Source of the DNA: Cephalopachus bancanus
Lineage: Eukaryota; Chordata; Mammalia; Primates; Tarsiidae
DNA length: 64,000 nucleotides
Reading direction: 5' to 3'
Assembly: GCA_027257055.1 (NCBI GenBank)
Contig: JAPVLO010000320.1
Location: 1,860,001-1,924,000, forward strand
Shown: in pieces, positions 13,680 to 23,655 of the stretch
How the letters are laid out: each line of letters starts with the position of its first letter
Numbering within the stretch: the stretch's first letter is position 1
The notes under the pieces: generated by a model
The model's input: the letters and a program-made list of their open reading frames with translations, nothing else
What the model was told of the DNA's origin: nothing
The model's database searches: none
Position numbers and translations under genes: made by a program

Positions 13680-13977
13680 TTTTTTTTTTTTTTTCCTTTG
13701 AGTTGGAGTCTCACTCTGTCACCCAGACTGGAGTGCAGAGGCCGCTCCCGGCCACCACAGCCTCAACCTGCTGGGCTCCGGCGATCCTTCCGCCTCAGCC
13801 TTCCGAGTAGCTGGAACTACAGGCGTGAGCTACCACACCCGGCTAATTTTTTGATTTATTGTAGAGATGAGGTCTCGCCAAGTTGTCCAGGCGGATCTCG
13901 AACCCGCGGGCTCAGGCAATTCACTCAACTCGGCCTCCCAAAGCGCTGGGATTAGGCTGAGTCACCAAGCCCGGCCC
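13680..13977 (-). repeat. Alu, window-specific young type
   Basis: A T run, gagttggagtctcactctg, and a complete dimer in reverse orientation inside TM9SF3 intron 1, in sense with the gene. Confidence 0.93.
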
Positions 13978-15552
13978 CATATATTCTTTTGTGGCAGTCA
14001 ACAAAAACCTTTTACCAAATATTTTATACTCAAGTACTGGAATAAAAAGTTAAAATGTTCCCGGCAATAAAATTCCATTGAAATTGGCATTTACATTTTA
14101 AATCTGTAAATTATTCCAAGGCCTTTATACAACTCTGATTTATGGCATTTTAACGAATGGGTTTCCCTATTTATAGTAGTATTACACCATATGATAAAAA
14201 GCAGAATACAGTTCTACTCTCAAGTTTCTACGCCTAAATGGTAGAACTGTAGTTAAGAGTAGTCAGAGTTTTACATGTAACTTTTCCTAAGAGTTTTTGC
14301 TTTAATTGGGAAAACACTAGTAATATAACCCAAAAGGACACCCACTGGACGTTTAAAAGTGATCAAAGACCCAGAGCTACGCAGGGTCCCTGTGTACCTT
14401 GTGAAACAATAACAGCTCTTAAACTTTGAGACAAGTTACAGACGAAAACAAAAGGAAATCGTTTTGACTGCAACTGTTCAGCCTCCAAACAAAATCACCT
14501 TAGACGAAAAATCCCAAGCACAGCACGAAACCCTGTCACCAATTCGAGATTTGGGTCTCTCAGAGAAAAAAACAAACACACACAGGGAAGAAGTGTCTGG
14601 ATGAGACTGAAGTCAGAATAGCCCAAAGTTAGTTTAGAGCTTTCGTGAGCTAAAACAAGAGCACAGCTAACCCAGGGGCTCGCGAAAAGTTTGATCACAC
14701 AGGAAATCCAAGCGGGGGCCCATCACCCAGACAAGGACGGCTGTCCGGTCGCTCAGCGATGACACAAGGCTCCCCCGGGTCCCTCGGACTGAGCCCACGC
14801 CCACCGCTTCGCGCAAATCCGGGGGGGAGGCGCAAAGCACCACGACTCGCGCGCGGCCCCTCCATTCCCCCGACCGTCCGGCCTCGCCCACGCCCACCGC
14901 TCGGACCACCGCGCGGCCAGCCCCGAGCGATAGCCACTCCAAGAGTCGCTCACGTCCACGCCGGGAGGCGACGACGCGGGCCAAAGAAGCCGCCGGTCGA
15001 CCGACTTCGGGCCGAAGGCACGAGGGCCTGTTCCCCGCCCCAGGCCCGGGACACCAGACCCTTCGCTGTCAGAAGCGGCCCGGGTTCGGGGCCCCGGGAC
15101 GGGGCTCGGCCGGGGCGCGACAAAGTTACGCGAGGGGCTCTGGCGCGAGCGCCGGGCGGCCGCGGCTCTCCGCCTCGAGTTTACGCACGCCGTCCCCACC
15201 CCGGGGCTTTAGTCCGGCCGGGGCAGCAGGAGGGGACGAAAGGCCGCGGAGGACGCGAGCGCGGTGGCTGGGGCCCGGCGGGCGCAGGACGGGCCATCGC
15301 CGCGCATCGGTCTCCGCCGCGCCGAGGGCCCGGAGCCGGCGGCGGCCCCGGCCTTCCGGCCTCCCGCCCGACCCGGGCCGCGGCGCCGCGCGCGGGCCGG
15401 GCCGGGCGGAAGGCCCGGGGCTGAGGCGCGGAGCCCGGCCCGGCTCGCACGGAAACGCCGCCTCCGCCGCGGCCCCGGCCCCGCCAGGCCCCGCCGGAAG
15501 CGGCGGCCGCGCCGCGCCGCCGGGGGCAGGCCGGGCCCGCGGGGCGCCTCAC

Positions 15553-15648
15553 CGTGTGTTCGTGCTCGTCCGCCCGGGCCCGGGGCAGCAGCAGCAGCAG
15601 CAGCGCGGCGGCCGCCGCCACGCCGGGAGCGCCCGGCAGCGGCCTCAT
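15553..15648 (-). CDS. TM9SF3: TM9SF3 exon 1 coding part: signal peptide
   Basis: The ATG at 15,648-15,646 opens 32 codons ending at a GTGAGG donor (15,552-15,547). The product starts MRPLPGAPG, runs through five alanines and six consecutive leucines, and ends [11 protein letters not shown]. This is a typical cleavable signal peptide, with cleavage probably near the ARA/DE boundary. From memory, human TM9SF3 begins MRPLPGALG and has a core about two residues longer containing a tryptophan, so the leucine run differs in length. I chose this start because it matches the family N-terminus and puts the hydrophobic core 10 residues in. The frame stays open upstream to about 16,098, with an in-frame ATG at 15,840, so a longer N-terminus cannot be excluded by sequence alone. 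The exon lies inside a CpG island. Confidence 0.95.
15585..15603 (-). repeat. CTG/CAG trinucleotide run coding for leucines in the signal peptide
   Basis: About six CTG codons in a row (read as cagcagcag on the plus strand) encode the leucine core of the TM9SF3 signal peptide. Such runs are prone to slippage, which would explain the length difference from the human peptide. Confidence 0.8.
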
Positions 15649-15831
15649 GCTCCGCGCGGCCTCCGGCCCGGCGCCGGCCCGCCGACTCCTCCTCCGCCGC
15701 CTGCGCCGCGGCCGATTCGCATCCACGGGGCGCGGACCGACGCACGGAGCCCGGGCCCAGCCGCTGCTCCGCCGCCGCCGCCCGCGCCGCGCTCCCCGCC
15801 CCCCGCGCCGCGGCCTCTTCCTCTGAGTCGG

Positions 15832-15839
15832 CCACGTCA
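15832..15839 (-). promoter_or_regulatory. ATF6/CRE-like site TGACGTGG
   Basis: The minus strand reads atgacgtggc here, about 190 bp upstream of the TM9SF3 ATG. TGACGTGG is the core of the ATF6 consensus and also a CREB/ATF-type half site, so a link to the endoplasmic reticulum or Golgi stress response is possible. This is a motif match only; occupancy is not shown by sequence. Confidence 0.45.
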
Positions 15840-15859
15840 TCCCGCCACCCCGGCGCGCG

Positions 15860-15868
15860 CCGGAAGTG
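15860..15868 (+). promoter_or_regulatory. ETS-family site CCGGAAGTG
   Basis: CCGGAAGTG matches the GABPA/ELK consensus common in CpG-island promoters. It lies about 20 bp upstream of the TGACGTGG site, so both probably sit in the core or proximal promoter of TM9SF3. Confidence 0.5.
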
Positions 15869-16689
15869 CCTGGCGACGCGGCCGCAACCGCCGCCCCGAG
15901 GCCGCGCGCCCCCGTCCGTCCGCCCCGCCGGTCCGCAGGGCCCGGGAGTCGCGGCGCCAGCGGTCCGGCCCGCGCTCGGCGGGGCGCCGCGCGGCCTCGG
16001 CCCTCGGCCCGCAGCCGAGCCCAGCGCCCCTCGTCCCCCCGGAGCGCCGCCCCCCGCCGCCTTCGAGCGCGAGGAATCGGGGCCGTCGCCCGGCCCATGC
16101 CCTCGCTGCCGCTTGCGTGAGTCGCGGGCGCCCGTGACCGTGGACGTGAGCCTCCGTTAGGCGTGTGCTGGGTGAGACGCGCTTTCGGGTCACCGAATAC
16201 GCGCGGGACCCCCAGTACTCCGCCACGACTGGCTGGCGAGGCCGGGGCGCTGGTGCGTTTGTTTACTTACTCTGGCAAGCCTGGGAGCTCCTGGGGCCTG
16301 ACCCCGTCGCCTCATTTCCTGCGCCTAGAGCGGTGCCACCCGCAGTAGGGACCCCAAAATACCCGTCGAGAATATGACCAGGGCACCACCGTGTTCACAG
16401 AGCCCTAAGCCAGGAATGCGGAGCTTGTGAGATCGCCTGTTCTCAGCCATCATCCGCATCTGATCGCTTTTAAGTGTCCCAAAAGTTTCTTTTTCCTCTC
16501 CTCCCTCCGCCAGCAGCAACCAGTCTTCCACTGTAGGTTGTGACAGTCTCCCAAGAGGATAACGCCGCCCATCTCCCTCTCCTCGGTGTTCATCACCCTC
16601 AGCAGGTGCCAGGGCAATCTTAAAAGAACCCGGATTGAATGGCTCTCTTGCTTCTTGAATACTAGGTAAAGGAATCGTGGACTCACCAC

Positions 16690-16885
16690 TACGGTTTTCA
16701 TGTCCCAGGCGCTATTCTGAACTCTTTGCATGTTCTGTGTTGACTCGTTAACTCGCAAGAATCCTCTGCAACAGATACTTACTGTTAGTATGTCCACGGA
16801 CAGATGAGGTCACTGAAGCACAGAGAGTTAAGAGGCTTGCTGAAAAACCAGACCCAAGCAGTCTGGCTCCCAGATCAGTCTTCTG
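16690..16885 (-). repeat. MIR
   Basis: gatgaggtcactgaagcaca then gagttaagaggcttgc, diverged reversed MIR, just outside the CpG island. Confidence 0.6.
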
Positions 16886-17195
16886 ACTGCTAATGGTCTA
16901 CAAACTATATAGCCATCAAAAAAATAAGGGTTATTGCCTTACTAGACTTTGATGTGGCCGTGTTTCCTAGCTTTGGCCCCTTCCCTCCCTAGTTTATTTA
17001 CTTTCTAAATAAACTATATTTCTCAATCTAAAAAGAAAAGAAATACGTACAGGCATGGAATGATATCCAAGGGGTACTTTTAAATGGTAAGAAGTTGGAA
17101 AAAAATAGAGTATAATCCCATTTTTAAATGGTAATATGTTCATCTCCCTGTGAAAAACCATCTAAAAGATTATGACTCAGCTATCTACTAAGTGA

Positions 17196-17397
17196 TCTAG
17201 CACAGAAACAAAGAACAGAGTACCATATGTTCTCACTCATAAGCAGACCTTGAACAATTATCATAATACTATAAGAAAGGAATTGGCAGTAGTGGGAAAC
17301 TGCCAGGGGAGGGAAGTAACTGCATAATGAACATTTTTATATCTAACCCTAAATTGGACCCCACATCTTTAAAATAAAGGAAAAAAGAAAAGAAAAG
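17196..17397 (+). mobile_element. LINE-1 3' end
   Basis: Contains atgttctcactcataag followed by gaccttgaacaa and a purine-rich 3' UTR with an A-rich tail, the usual end of a primate L1. Truncated and non-coding. Confidence 0.8.
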
Positions 17398-17409
17398 ATG
17401 AATGACTCG

Positions 17410-17693
17410 GGCCAGCCGAGTTGGCTCACACCTATAATCCCAGCAGTTTGGGAGGCCAAGGTGAGAGGATTGCCTGAGCCCGCGGATTTGAGACCAGCCT
17501 GGGCAACTTGGCAAGACTTCATCTCTACAATAAATCAAGAAAAATTAGCCGGGCGTGATGGCACATGCCTGTGGTTCCAGCTACTTGGAAGGATCGCTGA
17601 ACCCAGCAGGTCGAGGCTGCAGTGGCCGTGAGCATGCCGCTGCCCTCCAGCCTGGGCAAAAGAGTGAGGCTCCAACTCAAAAAAAAAAAAAAT
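17410..17693 (+). repeat. Alu
   Basis: Dimer with an acaataaatcaagaaaaatt linker, inserted just after an L1 tail. Possible short duplication atgactc on both sides. Confidence 0.9.
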
Positions 17694-17849
17694 TATGACT
17701 CAAGCCATGATCAGTGTTTAACTTTCTACTTCGTACACGTCTATCGACGTTGGCTGTTTTTTACAGTGAGCATGTGCTAAATATCAGAGGGAAGAAAAGT
17801 TCCTTGCTAAAGGATAAAATCCAATTTTTTTTTTTTTTTGCCTGTCACC

Positions 17850-18400
17850 TGCACTTACAGTCAAGCCCTCATTCATCTCCCCAGCTTTGCCTTCAGCATC
17901 TCTTTGCTCTGCCTCCACCCATATAGTTCCTAAGCACACCTCATTCCATGCTTTCTTACATCTCTGTGCCTTGGCTCTTTTTTTCCAAACATTTTTTACT
18001 CCATGCTGATCTTCTCGGTGTCCGATATTAGTATACATGCCGCCCAGGTGAGCACATGTGACTTTGCTCTTGTATTCCCTTTATCTAGAATGCCTGGCTT
18101 CACCTTGTCCATAGATCCTATCCTTCCAAACAGCGGATCCTTGTTCTTTAGTGAAACTTTGCATGATGATGCCTCTTCTTTGTTTCTGTGCTGGATCACT
18201 TAGTATGATAGCTGAGCATCCCTTGTTAGGGATTCCAGTAGCATTTGGCATGTCGCACTGTCATTTCTTACCTATTCACATTTCCTCTTCTGTGCTACAT
18301 TTTGACCCTTTTGGATGGCAGGGACTATCCATTTGTTTATCTCTGTATATGTCCCAGGTCACATCATAGACATTCAGCAGCTGCTGAATGAAGACATTCA
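17850..18400 (+). repeat. LINE-2-like remnant
   Basis: Phrases such as cccatatagttcctaagcac, tagaatgcctggcttc and gatggcagggactat are typical of diverged L2 3' regions. Confidence 0.5.
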
Positions 18401-18539
18401 CAAGTGAAAAGTCAAATAGCATAGCAGGATTTAAAGAATGCTTTCTAGATAGTGGAAAAGACATCACATGGCAGTAGGTGATTAATTGCTGAATGAATCA
18501 CACACCACAAATTGCTGTAGAGATCTGAGGAGGCATCTT

Positions 18540-18640
18540 ATACATCTTTGTGTGTCCTCCAGAGCACCTAGCATGGTGACTTGCTCATAGTGGAAGTTTA
18601 GTCAGTGCTCTGTGGATGAATGATCACTGCTTTGAATGGA
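18540..18640 (+). repeat. LINE-2 or MIR-like 3' end
   Basis: cctagcatggtgacttgctc followed by agtgctctgtggatgaatga resembles the 3' end of L2. Confidence 0.45.
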
Positions 18641-19090
18641 GTAGTGACAAGCAATTGAAGAGCGGGCAGTGTCAGTGTACACGAAGACGGATGCGTAGTC
18701 ACAAGCCTCCACACACTTGAGGTAGCCTGCACTTGCTGGGTGTGGGGCAGGCGGGGTGGGAAAGACACAAGAAAAATATAAAGTATTCATTTGGGGAGGG
18801 TAGACTTAAAACCGAGAAACTGCATACACAGCAGAAAACAAAAACCGCCACAAAATGCGACCACCTGTGCAAATGATCAGAGCACAGACAACAAGAGAAG
18901 GGTGAGAGACCCCTTTACGCGGAGTATATGGGAAAGATTGAGGAGGGAAGAGGAGTTTGGGCCGTTCATTCAGCAACTGTTTATTGAGCTTCTACTCAGT
19001 TGCCAGGAAGTCTGGAAGGTATTAGGGGAATGACACTGATAAATGGCCTTAGGTGATAGAAGGTATGGAAAGAAGAAAAGTAGTGAACAC

Positions 19091-19380
19091 GGCTGGGCTC
19101 GGTGGCTCAGCCTATAACCCCAGATCCTTGAGAGGCCGAGGCAAGTGGATTGCCTGAGCCTGCGGGTTCAAGACCAACCCAGGCAACTTGGCAAGACCTC
19201 TTCTCTACAATAAATAAAAATCAGTGGGGCATGGTAGTGAGCGCCTGTAGTTCTGGCTACTTGGAAGGCTGAGGCAGAAGGATCGCCAGAGCCCAGCAGG
19301 TCAAGGCTGGGGTGGCCGTGAGTTTGCCACTGCACTTCAGCCTGGGTGATGGAGTGAGACTCCAACTCATAAAGAAAAAA
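19091..19380 (+). repeat. Alu
   Basis: Dimer with an acaataaataaaaatcag linker and a gagactccaactc end. Confidence 0.9.
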
Positions 19381-19833
19381 AGAAGAAAAGTAGAGAATGC
19401 TACTAGTTAGAGGGAAACAAGTGTGGCCTCAAAAGATCCTTGTACCCTGATGACTTCCAGGTATAAAACAGAGCTCAGGAACACCGTCAAAATTAGGGTT
19501 GTCTTGCCAGACTGGGGAGTGAAAAACACTGATGGATCTTATTTCAACATTGTTTACATGCAGGTTAATAACTTAATTTCCTGACACCAAAGAATGGGGG
19601 AAAATGCCAAGGAAAGGGGACACCCACCTCTCCCGGGGGGGGCACTGTCTCTCTCTATTGTAGTTCTAATAAGACTCCGTTTTGATTAGAGAGCTTGTGA
19701 CCAGAAAGCAATCCAGAAAACCACAATCACAATCTTTTATTTTCATTCTAGATAACCATGATCATCAGACGTATTGGGGTATGGATTTATAACTTATCTT
19801 CTGATTTCCATCATCAGCTATTTTCTTTTTCTT

Positions 19834-20390
19834 TTTTTTTAAGTCAGAGTCTTATTCTGTTGCCCAGGCTGGAGTGTAGTGGCACTTACCATGGCTCACG
19901 ACAGCTTTGAACTCCTGGGCTCAGGCAGTCCTTCTGCCTCAGCCTCCTGAGTAGCTGGGACTACAGGCGTACACCACCAAACCTGACTAATTTTTCTGAT
20001 TTTTTTTTTTTTTTGAGTTGGAGTCTCACTCTGTTGCCCAGACTGGAGTGCAGTGGCTGCTCCTGGCCACCGCAGCCTCGACCTGCTGGGCTCCGGCGAT
20101 CCTTCTGCCTCAGCCTTCCAAGTAGCCGGAATTACAGGCATGCGCTACCACACCCAGCTGATTTTTTGATTTATTGTAGAGATGAGGTCTCGCTGCCCAG
20201 GCGGGTCTTGAACCCATGGGCTCAGGCAATCCACTCACCTCAGCCTCCCAAAGACGCAGGATTACAGGCTGAACTGATTGTTTTCTTGCTGTTTCCCAGG
20301 CCGGTCCCCAACTCCTGGCCTCAAGCAATCTTCCCACCTCGGCCTCCCGAAGTGCTGAGATTACAGGTGTGAGCCACTGCACCCAGCCTG
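19834..20390 (-). repeat. Older Alu interrupted by a younger Alu
   Basis: A J-like right arm (19,834-20,001) and the rest of its left arm (about 20,276-20,390, ending gagccactgcacccagcc) surround a younger Alu inserted at the A-rich linker. Confidence 0.85.
20002..20275 (-). repeat. Alu, window-specific young type, nested
   Basis: T run and gagttggagtctcactctg through to gattacaggctga. Sits inside the older Alu. Confidence 0.9.
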
Positions 20391-20662
20391 AAATTCTATC
20401 TCTTCTTAAGATTTTGTTATGTTTGTCTTGCCAGTTACTTAATTCCAGGGGGTGGAGGGGGTGTCTGTCTTTCCATTGCTATTTGTCACTTTTCACCATC
20501 ACCTTTTCTGTCCTAGCTAAAATGTTCTAGACACAGAACTTCATGACTGCTCAGGGTTCTTACTTCAGGAAGACATCACTTGAAACATTCGGTTCTTGGG
20601 TGGAAGAGCAACTGAGGCCATTAATTTACTTGTGTAGTTCCCATTTCACCGTCTCTCACTCC

Positions 20663-20966
20663 TTTTTTTTTTTTTTTTTTTTTTTTTGAGTTGGAGTCTC
20701 ATTCCTTTGCCCAGGCTGGAGTGCAGTGGCACACTCACAGCCACCCCAACGTCAACCAGCTGGGCTCTGGCGATCCTTCCGCCTCAGCTTTCCAAGTAGC
20801 AGAAATTGCAGGCGCGTGCCACCACACCCAGCTAATTTTTTGATTTATTGTAGAGACGAGGTCTCGCCAAGTTGCCCAGGCTGGTCTTGAACCCTGGGCT
20901 CAGGCAATCCCCTCTCCTCAACCTCCCAAAATGCTGGGATGACAGGCATGAGCCCCGCTCCCAGCC
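20663..20966 (-). repeat. Alu
   Basis: A 25-base T run leads a full reversed dimer. Confidence 0.9.
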
Positions 20967-21660
20967 TTATTCTTAAGTACTTACTTGGAAATGAACAGAA
21001 CACTATCTACCAAACCACAGCAAATATTGATATAGGCAAACTCGTCTAAATTGAGGATTGATGTTTAGGAAGAAGCTTTGAGAATTATCCAAATTAACCA
21101 CTCATGTTTCCCAGAAATAAGTCTGTTGTCAATGCTTCCCCCATGTGGAACTCTACAAAAGCATGTGCTATTCTTTGAAGGAGAAGCCCAGAAAACCAGC
21201 TTACCTCCCGGAGTGTATGGGAGAGGGATCCCAAAATCCCAGCTATTTAGAAGATCTAGGAGTGACCAGGACTTCTCTGTCTTAATAACAAAGCAAAAAA
21301 AAGGGGAGGGGTGTGACTTAGCTTGTCTTACAAAAATGTTCATAGAAGTCATCTATATGCTACCACCTTGCATCATTATGGCAAAGCCTTAGGGATTATT
21401 CACATCATTAAAGACAAGTTAAATTATTTGATTGCAACACTACCCTCTTGTTCATAGTCTCACAGTCTTTATACTTGGTTGCTTATATGGTTGGATTATC
21501 ACTACCAGATTTCAGTGTAAGATGGAAGAAGAATACTGGCCTGAGGGCAGAGGCAAGGGCAGTGAACATGACCAATAGCTTCACTTCCTATTGAGTCAGC
21601 TTGTAAAACCTTGAGCAATGATGGCAGAAGAGCTGTCTCCTAAAGTATTGTGTTGATAAC

Positions 21661-21954
21661 TTTTTTTTTTGTAGTCGGTGTTTCATTCCACCACCCAGGC
21701 TGGAGTGCAGTGGCATGTTCACATGGCCATCCCAGAGTCGACCTGCTGGGCTCCAGCGATCCTTCTGCCTCAACCTTCCAAGTAGCCAGAACTATAGGCA
21801 CGCGCTACCACGCCCAGCTAATTTTTTATTTACTGTAGTGATGGGGTCTCGCCAAGTTGCTCAGGCTGGTCTCAAACCTGAGGGCTCAGGCAATCCACTC
21901 GCCTCAGCCTACCAAAGTTCTGGGATTACAGGCTGAGCCACCAAGCCCAGCCTA
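21661..21954 (-). repeat. Alu
   Basis: Flanked by a ttgataacttttt repeat at about 21,653-21,665 and 21,955-21,967. It lies near the possible end of the PIK3AP1 3' UTR and supplies an AATAAA on the gene's strand. Confidence 0.9.
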
Positions 21955-22904
21955 TTGATAACTTTTTAATAGTCTCCTTGGACATCAACTTGTAGTTTAG
22001 TTTCTGATCCTCCTTGTATTGGAAAATCCATGGTTTTGTTACATAGTATATTACCAAAAATGTGTACAAATGTGTTGAGTATGCAGAAGTGGAATACATT
22101 TATGTTATAAACTAGTGGTTCTGTTTCTAGAGAGTGAAGAATTTCACCTACCTCATTAGAGACATTCTTTGATAACATAGTCCCAGTGTTTCTTCCAGAT
22201 TCTTTCATTTTCTTCTTTTTCATATAACCAACTCACCTGGCTGTTCAATGAGCACCTAGGATGTAAGACCCGCCCATTTTGACTTGCTCTCCCAACCAGT
22301 TCCATCCACGTCTCGAGTGTATCACATTCATGAGAGCCAGCCTTCCCATCAGCACTTTCCGTTTTATATTTTCTCCTTATTTTCATACAAGAATACAATG
22401 CAACAAAATATTCATATATTACACAAACAGTGATGTGCATTCAAAGATATTAACACCACTGGCTGCTAGTAGATTTTGCCATGTTATTGATCGAAATGTT
22501 TGTTCATCAGAGGATGTACAAAATTCTAAATTAGCATCCAGAAGGAGGTTTAGAAAGATTGATTGTTTAAAAAAGAAAAGTGTTGCTTTTATCAAAATCA
22601 AATTTCCATAAGATGGGGACTGTCTATACATAACAGGAAGGACAGTCATACTAGCATTGTCACTTCTTATTTTCCTTATCTCACATTCCCCCATTTTTCT
22701 CAAATAAGTGACAAGGAGAGTTAAAGGGACCACTGAAGGAACACTTGCAGAATGGTTACTGTGCACCAGGCCTCGTACAAGGTAATTTGCACAAACACAC
22801 CCGTGACAGACACGGCCAATAGTGTATCTTATGTCAAAAACAAAAAAGAACCCAAGACTGCAGAAGCTGTCAGCTTCACCAAGAGTCCTTGTTTGCTGGA
22901 CTGA

Positions 22905-23190
22905 GGCATGAGATTGAGAAAGAAACTTTCATCATTAGAAAAGGACCCAATAACACTGCGCTTAAATGGATCATTAACAATGTGGCTTTTATATATCTGT
23001 GTGGGCTACAGAATAATTTCATGGGGAACAACCAGACTTCTGATATTTTTTAAAGACATAATTCTGATACTAATTTTACTATTATGCTTAGACATCATTA
23101 AGAATCCGTCTTTGGGCAACCCCCTTGGGTCTTCTCCCACTGTGGGAGCTTTTCTGTCCCCTTAATAAATCCTGCTTTCAAAAAAAAAAA
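22905..23190 (+). mobile_element. LTR-like retroviral remnant with poly(A)
   Basis: The segment ends gtccccttaataaatcctgc, a short spacer and an A run, like an endogenous retroviral R region that has been polyadenylated and retrocopied. A short hydrophobic open frame lies upstream but is not recognisable. Low-certainty assignment, family unknown. Confidence 0.4.
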
Positions 23191-23320
23191 TCTCATCTTT
23201 GAAGGGAAGGCAGATTTATGTGCCAGGAACTCAAAATTCATGACATATTTTAGGATCTACATTCTCTGCACAAATGGACTTACTGAGTCTGGTGGTAAAA
23301 AGTGAGTAAGAAGATAACTA

Positions 23321-23655
23321 CAGTTGAACCTCAGTACCCATGGGGGATGGCTTGCAGGATCCCCCCAATACCAAAATCCATGAATGCTTAAGTTTCTTAC
23401 ATAAAATGGTGTTGTATTTGCAGTAACCTACACACATGCTCTTGTATACTTTAAATTATCTCGAGATACCTTATAACACCTAATGCAGCGCCCACACATC
23501 ACTTAGTCACAGGGAATCAACATTGTACTTGGTGAGTAGCAGCAAATTCAAGTTTTGCTTTTAGAAGTTTTGTGGCATTTTTTTCTCCTGAATATTTATG
23601 ACCTGAGGTTGGTTGAATTCACAGATACAGACCCATGGATACAGCGGTCAGACTG
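23321..23655. mobile_element. MER2/Tigger-type DNA transposon, near full length
   Basis: Terminal inverted repeats cagttgaacctcagtaccca and, at the other end, the complement of cagtctgaccgctgtatcca. A TA dinucleotide lies directly outside both ends (23,319-23,320 and 23,656-23,657), the hallmark of Tc1/mariner-type insertion. Non-autonomous, no transposase frame. Confidence 0.8.

Larger units (their letters stand above)
6860..15552 (-). other. TM9SF3: TM9SF3 intron 1
   Basis: This intron runs from the GTGAGG donor at 15,552 to the tttcag acceptor ending at 6,860. It holds three Alus (9.0, 9.75 and 13.7 kb), MIR and LINE-2 remnants and mostly AT-rich unique DNA. A small GC-richer patch at about 7,740-8,240 contains an 18-bp tandem duplication. 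No conserved coding segment was recognised. Confidence 0.9.
1..15840 (-). other. TM9SF3: TM9SF3 gene, 5' portion (exons 1-2, intron 1, part of intron 2)
   Basis: This is the 5' end of transmembrane 9 superfamily member 3. Members of this family are nonaspanins: a large lumenal N-terminal domain followed by nine membrane helices, residing in endosomes and Golgi and implicated in sorting of membrane cargo. Two coding exons are visible on the minus strand. They encode a signal peptide ending near RADEHEHT and then the first 65 residues of the lumenal domain, starting [10 protein letters not shown]. Exon 1 ends in phase 0 at a GTGAGG donor, exon 2 begins after a TTTCAG acceptor, and the two join into the TM9SF3 N-terminus as I know it from human. 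The next exon, expected to begin with the codons for DDVMPATYCE, was not found, so the gene continues beyond position 1. Gene order next to PIK3AP1 on the same strand agrees with human 10q24. The transcription start is not fixed; 15,840 is only an outer estimate. Confidence 0.95.
14700..16220. promoter_or_regulatory. CpG island and TATA-less promoter of TM9SF3
   Basis: About 1.5 kb is extremely G+C-rich and dense in CpG, falling off abruptly to AT-rich DNA on both sides. It covers TM9SF3 exon 1, its upstream flank and the start of intron 1. There is no TATA box at a sensible distance from the exon 1 ATG. Candidate sites are an ATF6/CRE-like TGACGTGG at 15,839-15,832 (minus strand) and an ETS-type CCGGAAGTG at 15,860-15,868. 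Such islands usually drive dispersed, broadly active transcription, in line with the housekeeping role of the gene. Many long apparent reading frames on both strands here are a side effect of base composition. A divergent plus-strand transcript is possible but nothing proves one. Confidence 0.9.

Noticed and set aside
13698..13955. Recurrent frames reading [22 protein letters not shown] and similar
   Set aside because: These are antisense translations of Alu right arms, repeated at every reversed Alu.
14667..16226. Many long overlapping open frames on both strands (up to about 305 codons)
   Set aside because: They come from a stop-poor CpG island. Apart from the TM9SF3 exon 1 segment their products are Arg/Pro/Ala/Gly-rich and match no family.
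22908..23165. Hydrophobic 85-codon frame that looks like a membrane protein
   Set aside because: Lies in an LTR-like segment, has no recognised family and no gene context. Described as a repeat only.
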